In this document: in pieces, positions 63,091-64,000 of the stretch | Layout: each line of letters starts with the position of its first letter | How positions within the stretch are numbered: the stretch's first letter is position 1 | Assembly: GCA_024398475.1 (NCBI GenBank) | Contig: JAKSJB010000005.1 | Coordinates: forward strand, 66,182-130,181 | Reading direction: 5' to 3' | From: Bacteroidaceae bacterium | GTDB lineage: Bacteria; Bacteroidota; Bacteroidia; Bacteroidales; Bacteroidaceae | DNA length: 64,000 nucleotides | Made by a program: the position numbers and the translations under genes | Notes under the pieces: model-generated | What the model saw: only the letters and a program-made list of their open reading frames with translations | Database searches by the model: none | What the model was told of the DNA's origin: nothing

Positions 63091-64000
63091 TCAGTACCAC
63101 TGGATGCTGCTTGAGTAACTCGACTTCTTGTCGTACTTAAGAGCATCAGTAAGAGTGGCAGCATTTGCACGTAGTGTCACGTTGTAGGAAGTGTATGTAC
63201 CAAACACAAATCCAGCAGAGATATTGAAACAATGCATGTCGCGCGACACGTTCACGGTAGTCATTGAGATATCATGATTAGTAAAGTCGTAACCGGAAGA
63301 GAAACTGATGTTCCAGTTCGATGACGGACGAATACTACCCGAGAAGTTCAGGTTCTGCATGAACTGATAAGGATAGCGCATCGTCCTCACGTTAATCTTT
63401 GCCTGACGGTTTTCACTCATAGTGATACCGTATGAAATTGAGAACGACCACGGAATACTGAATTTCATGTATCCGTCAGCATCCAGACCGTTAGCACCCA
63501 CACTTGAATTCCCACCCTTCTTCTTTCCGGTTTCATCAGAGTCCTCCGTAGCCTCCGAATCCGTTTCCCCATCATCATCGTCATCCACGTCCGCATCCTC
63601 CTCATCATCCTTCACATCCTTGCCCCAGAGTTTAGCCCAAGCCTCCTTCAGTTTCTTGAAACTCTGGTTGTTGAACGTATACGACAGGTTCTTGCTCATA
63701 CCCTGATATCTTCCGAACCGTCCGTACGACCACTCAGTACGGTCACCCACCACCACGTTTCCGTTCTTGTCGAAAGCATAGGCATAAGTATTGAACACAG
63801 CATGAGTATTCAACTGGAACTTACCCCATTTCAATCGCAGATTCATGGAAAGGTCACTCCAAGGCTGACGCTTAGCCGACATGTTGTAAGAGATATTCGC
63901 ACTCAGGTCATCAATGATACTCACCTTCTTTATACTGTCGTTGGAATCCTTCACCTTCATTTCAATATTGTTGGCAACGCTGAAATTCACGGAACCGGTC
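63091..64000 (-). CDS. lptD: LptD-like LPS-assembly outer-membrane protein (C-terminal part, cut by window edge)
   Basis: The frame runs on past base 64000; about 303 residues are seen. It is a beta-barrel C-terminus with alternating strands such as SDLSMNLRLKWGKFQLNTHAVF and NWNISFSSGYDFTNHDISM. It ends in the aromatic-terminal YSSSIQWY. The ending with RANAATLTDALKYDKKSS matches my recollection of Bacteroidetes LptD, which inserts lipopolysaccharide into the outer leaflet. An Asp/Glu-rich insertion of about 30 residues (63515-63625) interrupts the barrel. The GTG at 63990 is internal, not a start. Confidence 0.82.
   Translation of the reverse strand, partial: TGSVNFSVANNIEMKVKDSNDSIKKVSIIDDLSANISYNMSAKRQPWSDLSMNLRLKWGKFQLNTHAVFNTYAYAFDKNGNVVVGDRTEWSYGRFGRYQGMSKNLSYTFNNQSFKKLKEAWAKLWGKDVKDDEEDADVDDDDDGETDSEATEDSDETGKKKGGNSSVGANGLDADGYMKFSIPWSFSISYGITMSENRQAKINVRTMRYPYQFMQNLNFSGSIRPSSNWNISFSSGYDFTNHDISMTTVNVSRDMHCFNISAGFVFGTYTSYNVTLRANAATLTDALKYDKKSSYSSSIQWY

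Overview
The window looks like the chromosome of a gut or oral Bacteroidales bacterium, most likely Prevotella or a close relative. The evidence is the Bacteroidetes promoter form (TTTG, about 19-20 nt, TAnnTTTG) before many transcription units, a V/A-type ATPase operon containing a DUF2764 gene, the gene order DUF1599 - DoxX-like protein - tpiA - SPOR protein - folE - dnaG, plant-polysaccharide enzymes (GH51 arabinofuranosidase, PL10 pectate lyase, UxaB), Kdo synthesis genes and Bacteroidetes-type LptD, LptC and LptG. No phage, plasmid, insertion sequence or CRISPR array was seen, and most of the window is core genome.

Layout. 0-4 kb: start of uvrA (minus), an acidic protein of unknown function, an orphan sensor histidine kinase, ndk and an M23/LysM peptidase. 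4.3-7.4 kb (minus): a secreted esterase-GH51 fusion. 7.7-13.4 kb: DUF1599, DoxX-like membrane protein, tpiA, SPOR protein, folE and dnaG. 13.5-23.2 kb: Crp/Fnr regulator, M3 peptidase, small lipoprotein, dCMP deaminase, S41 protease, 5-formyl-THF cyclo-ligase, AGCS symporter and CPA2 antiporter. 23.2-25.8 kb: a 2.6-kb spacer holding one probable small gene (24762-24959, minus), an orphan promoter and many permuted short word repeats. 25.9-38.6 kb: DUF697 GTPase, lon, tgt, lptG-like, coaX, outer-membrane barrel, TPR protein, lptC-like and a PpiD/SurA-like chaperone, which together form an envelope-biogenesis neighbourhood. 38.8-46.4 kb: V-ATPase operon (E, DUF2764, A, B, D, I, K). 46.4-50.9 kb: trmD, uxaB, FAD oxidoreductase and PL10 pectate lyase. 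51.1-52.0 kb (minus): DUF2807 lipoprotein. 52.1-56.6 kb: slyD, aroC, ssb, a phosphopantetheinyl transferase, kdsA and kdsD. 56.7-57.4 kb (minus): an exported acetolactate decarboxylase. 57.6-60.1 kb: nadE and a DUF2400 protein. 60.3-62.8 kb (minus): pyrD, pyrK and a secreted nuclease. The window ends with tRNA-Thr(CGT) and the C-terminal part of lptD (minus).

Points worth a second look. Several intergenic spacers are built from the same short words, including an imperfect inverted pair flanking pyrD-pyrK. NadE appears to lack the glutaminase cysteine. Tgt lacks its three zinc cysteines. The V-ATPase operon has no recognisable C or F subunit gene, but DUF2764 looks C-like, and the K subunit keeps the sodium-site residues at a constant offset. 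The acetolactate decarboxylase carries a lipoprotein signal. All function calls rest on motif recognition by eye, and no database search was run.
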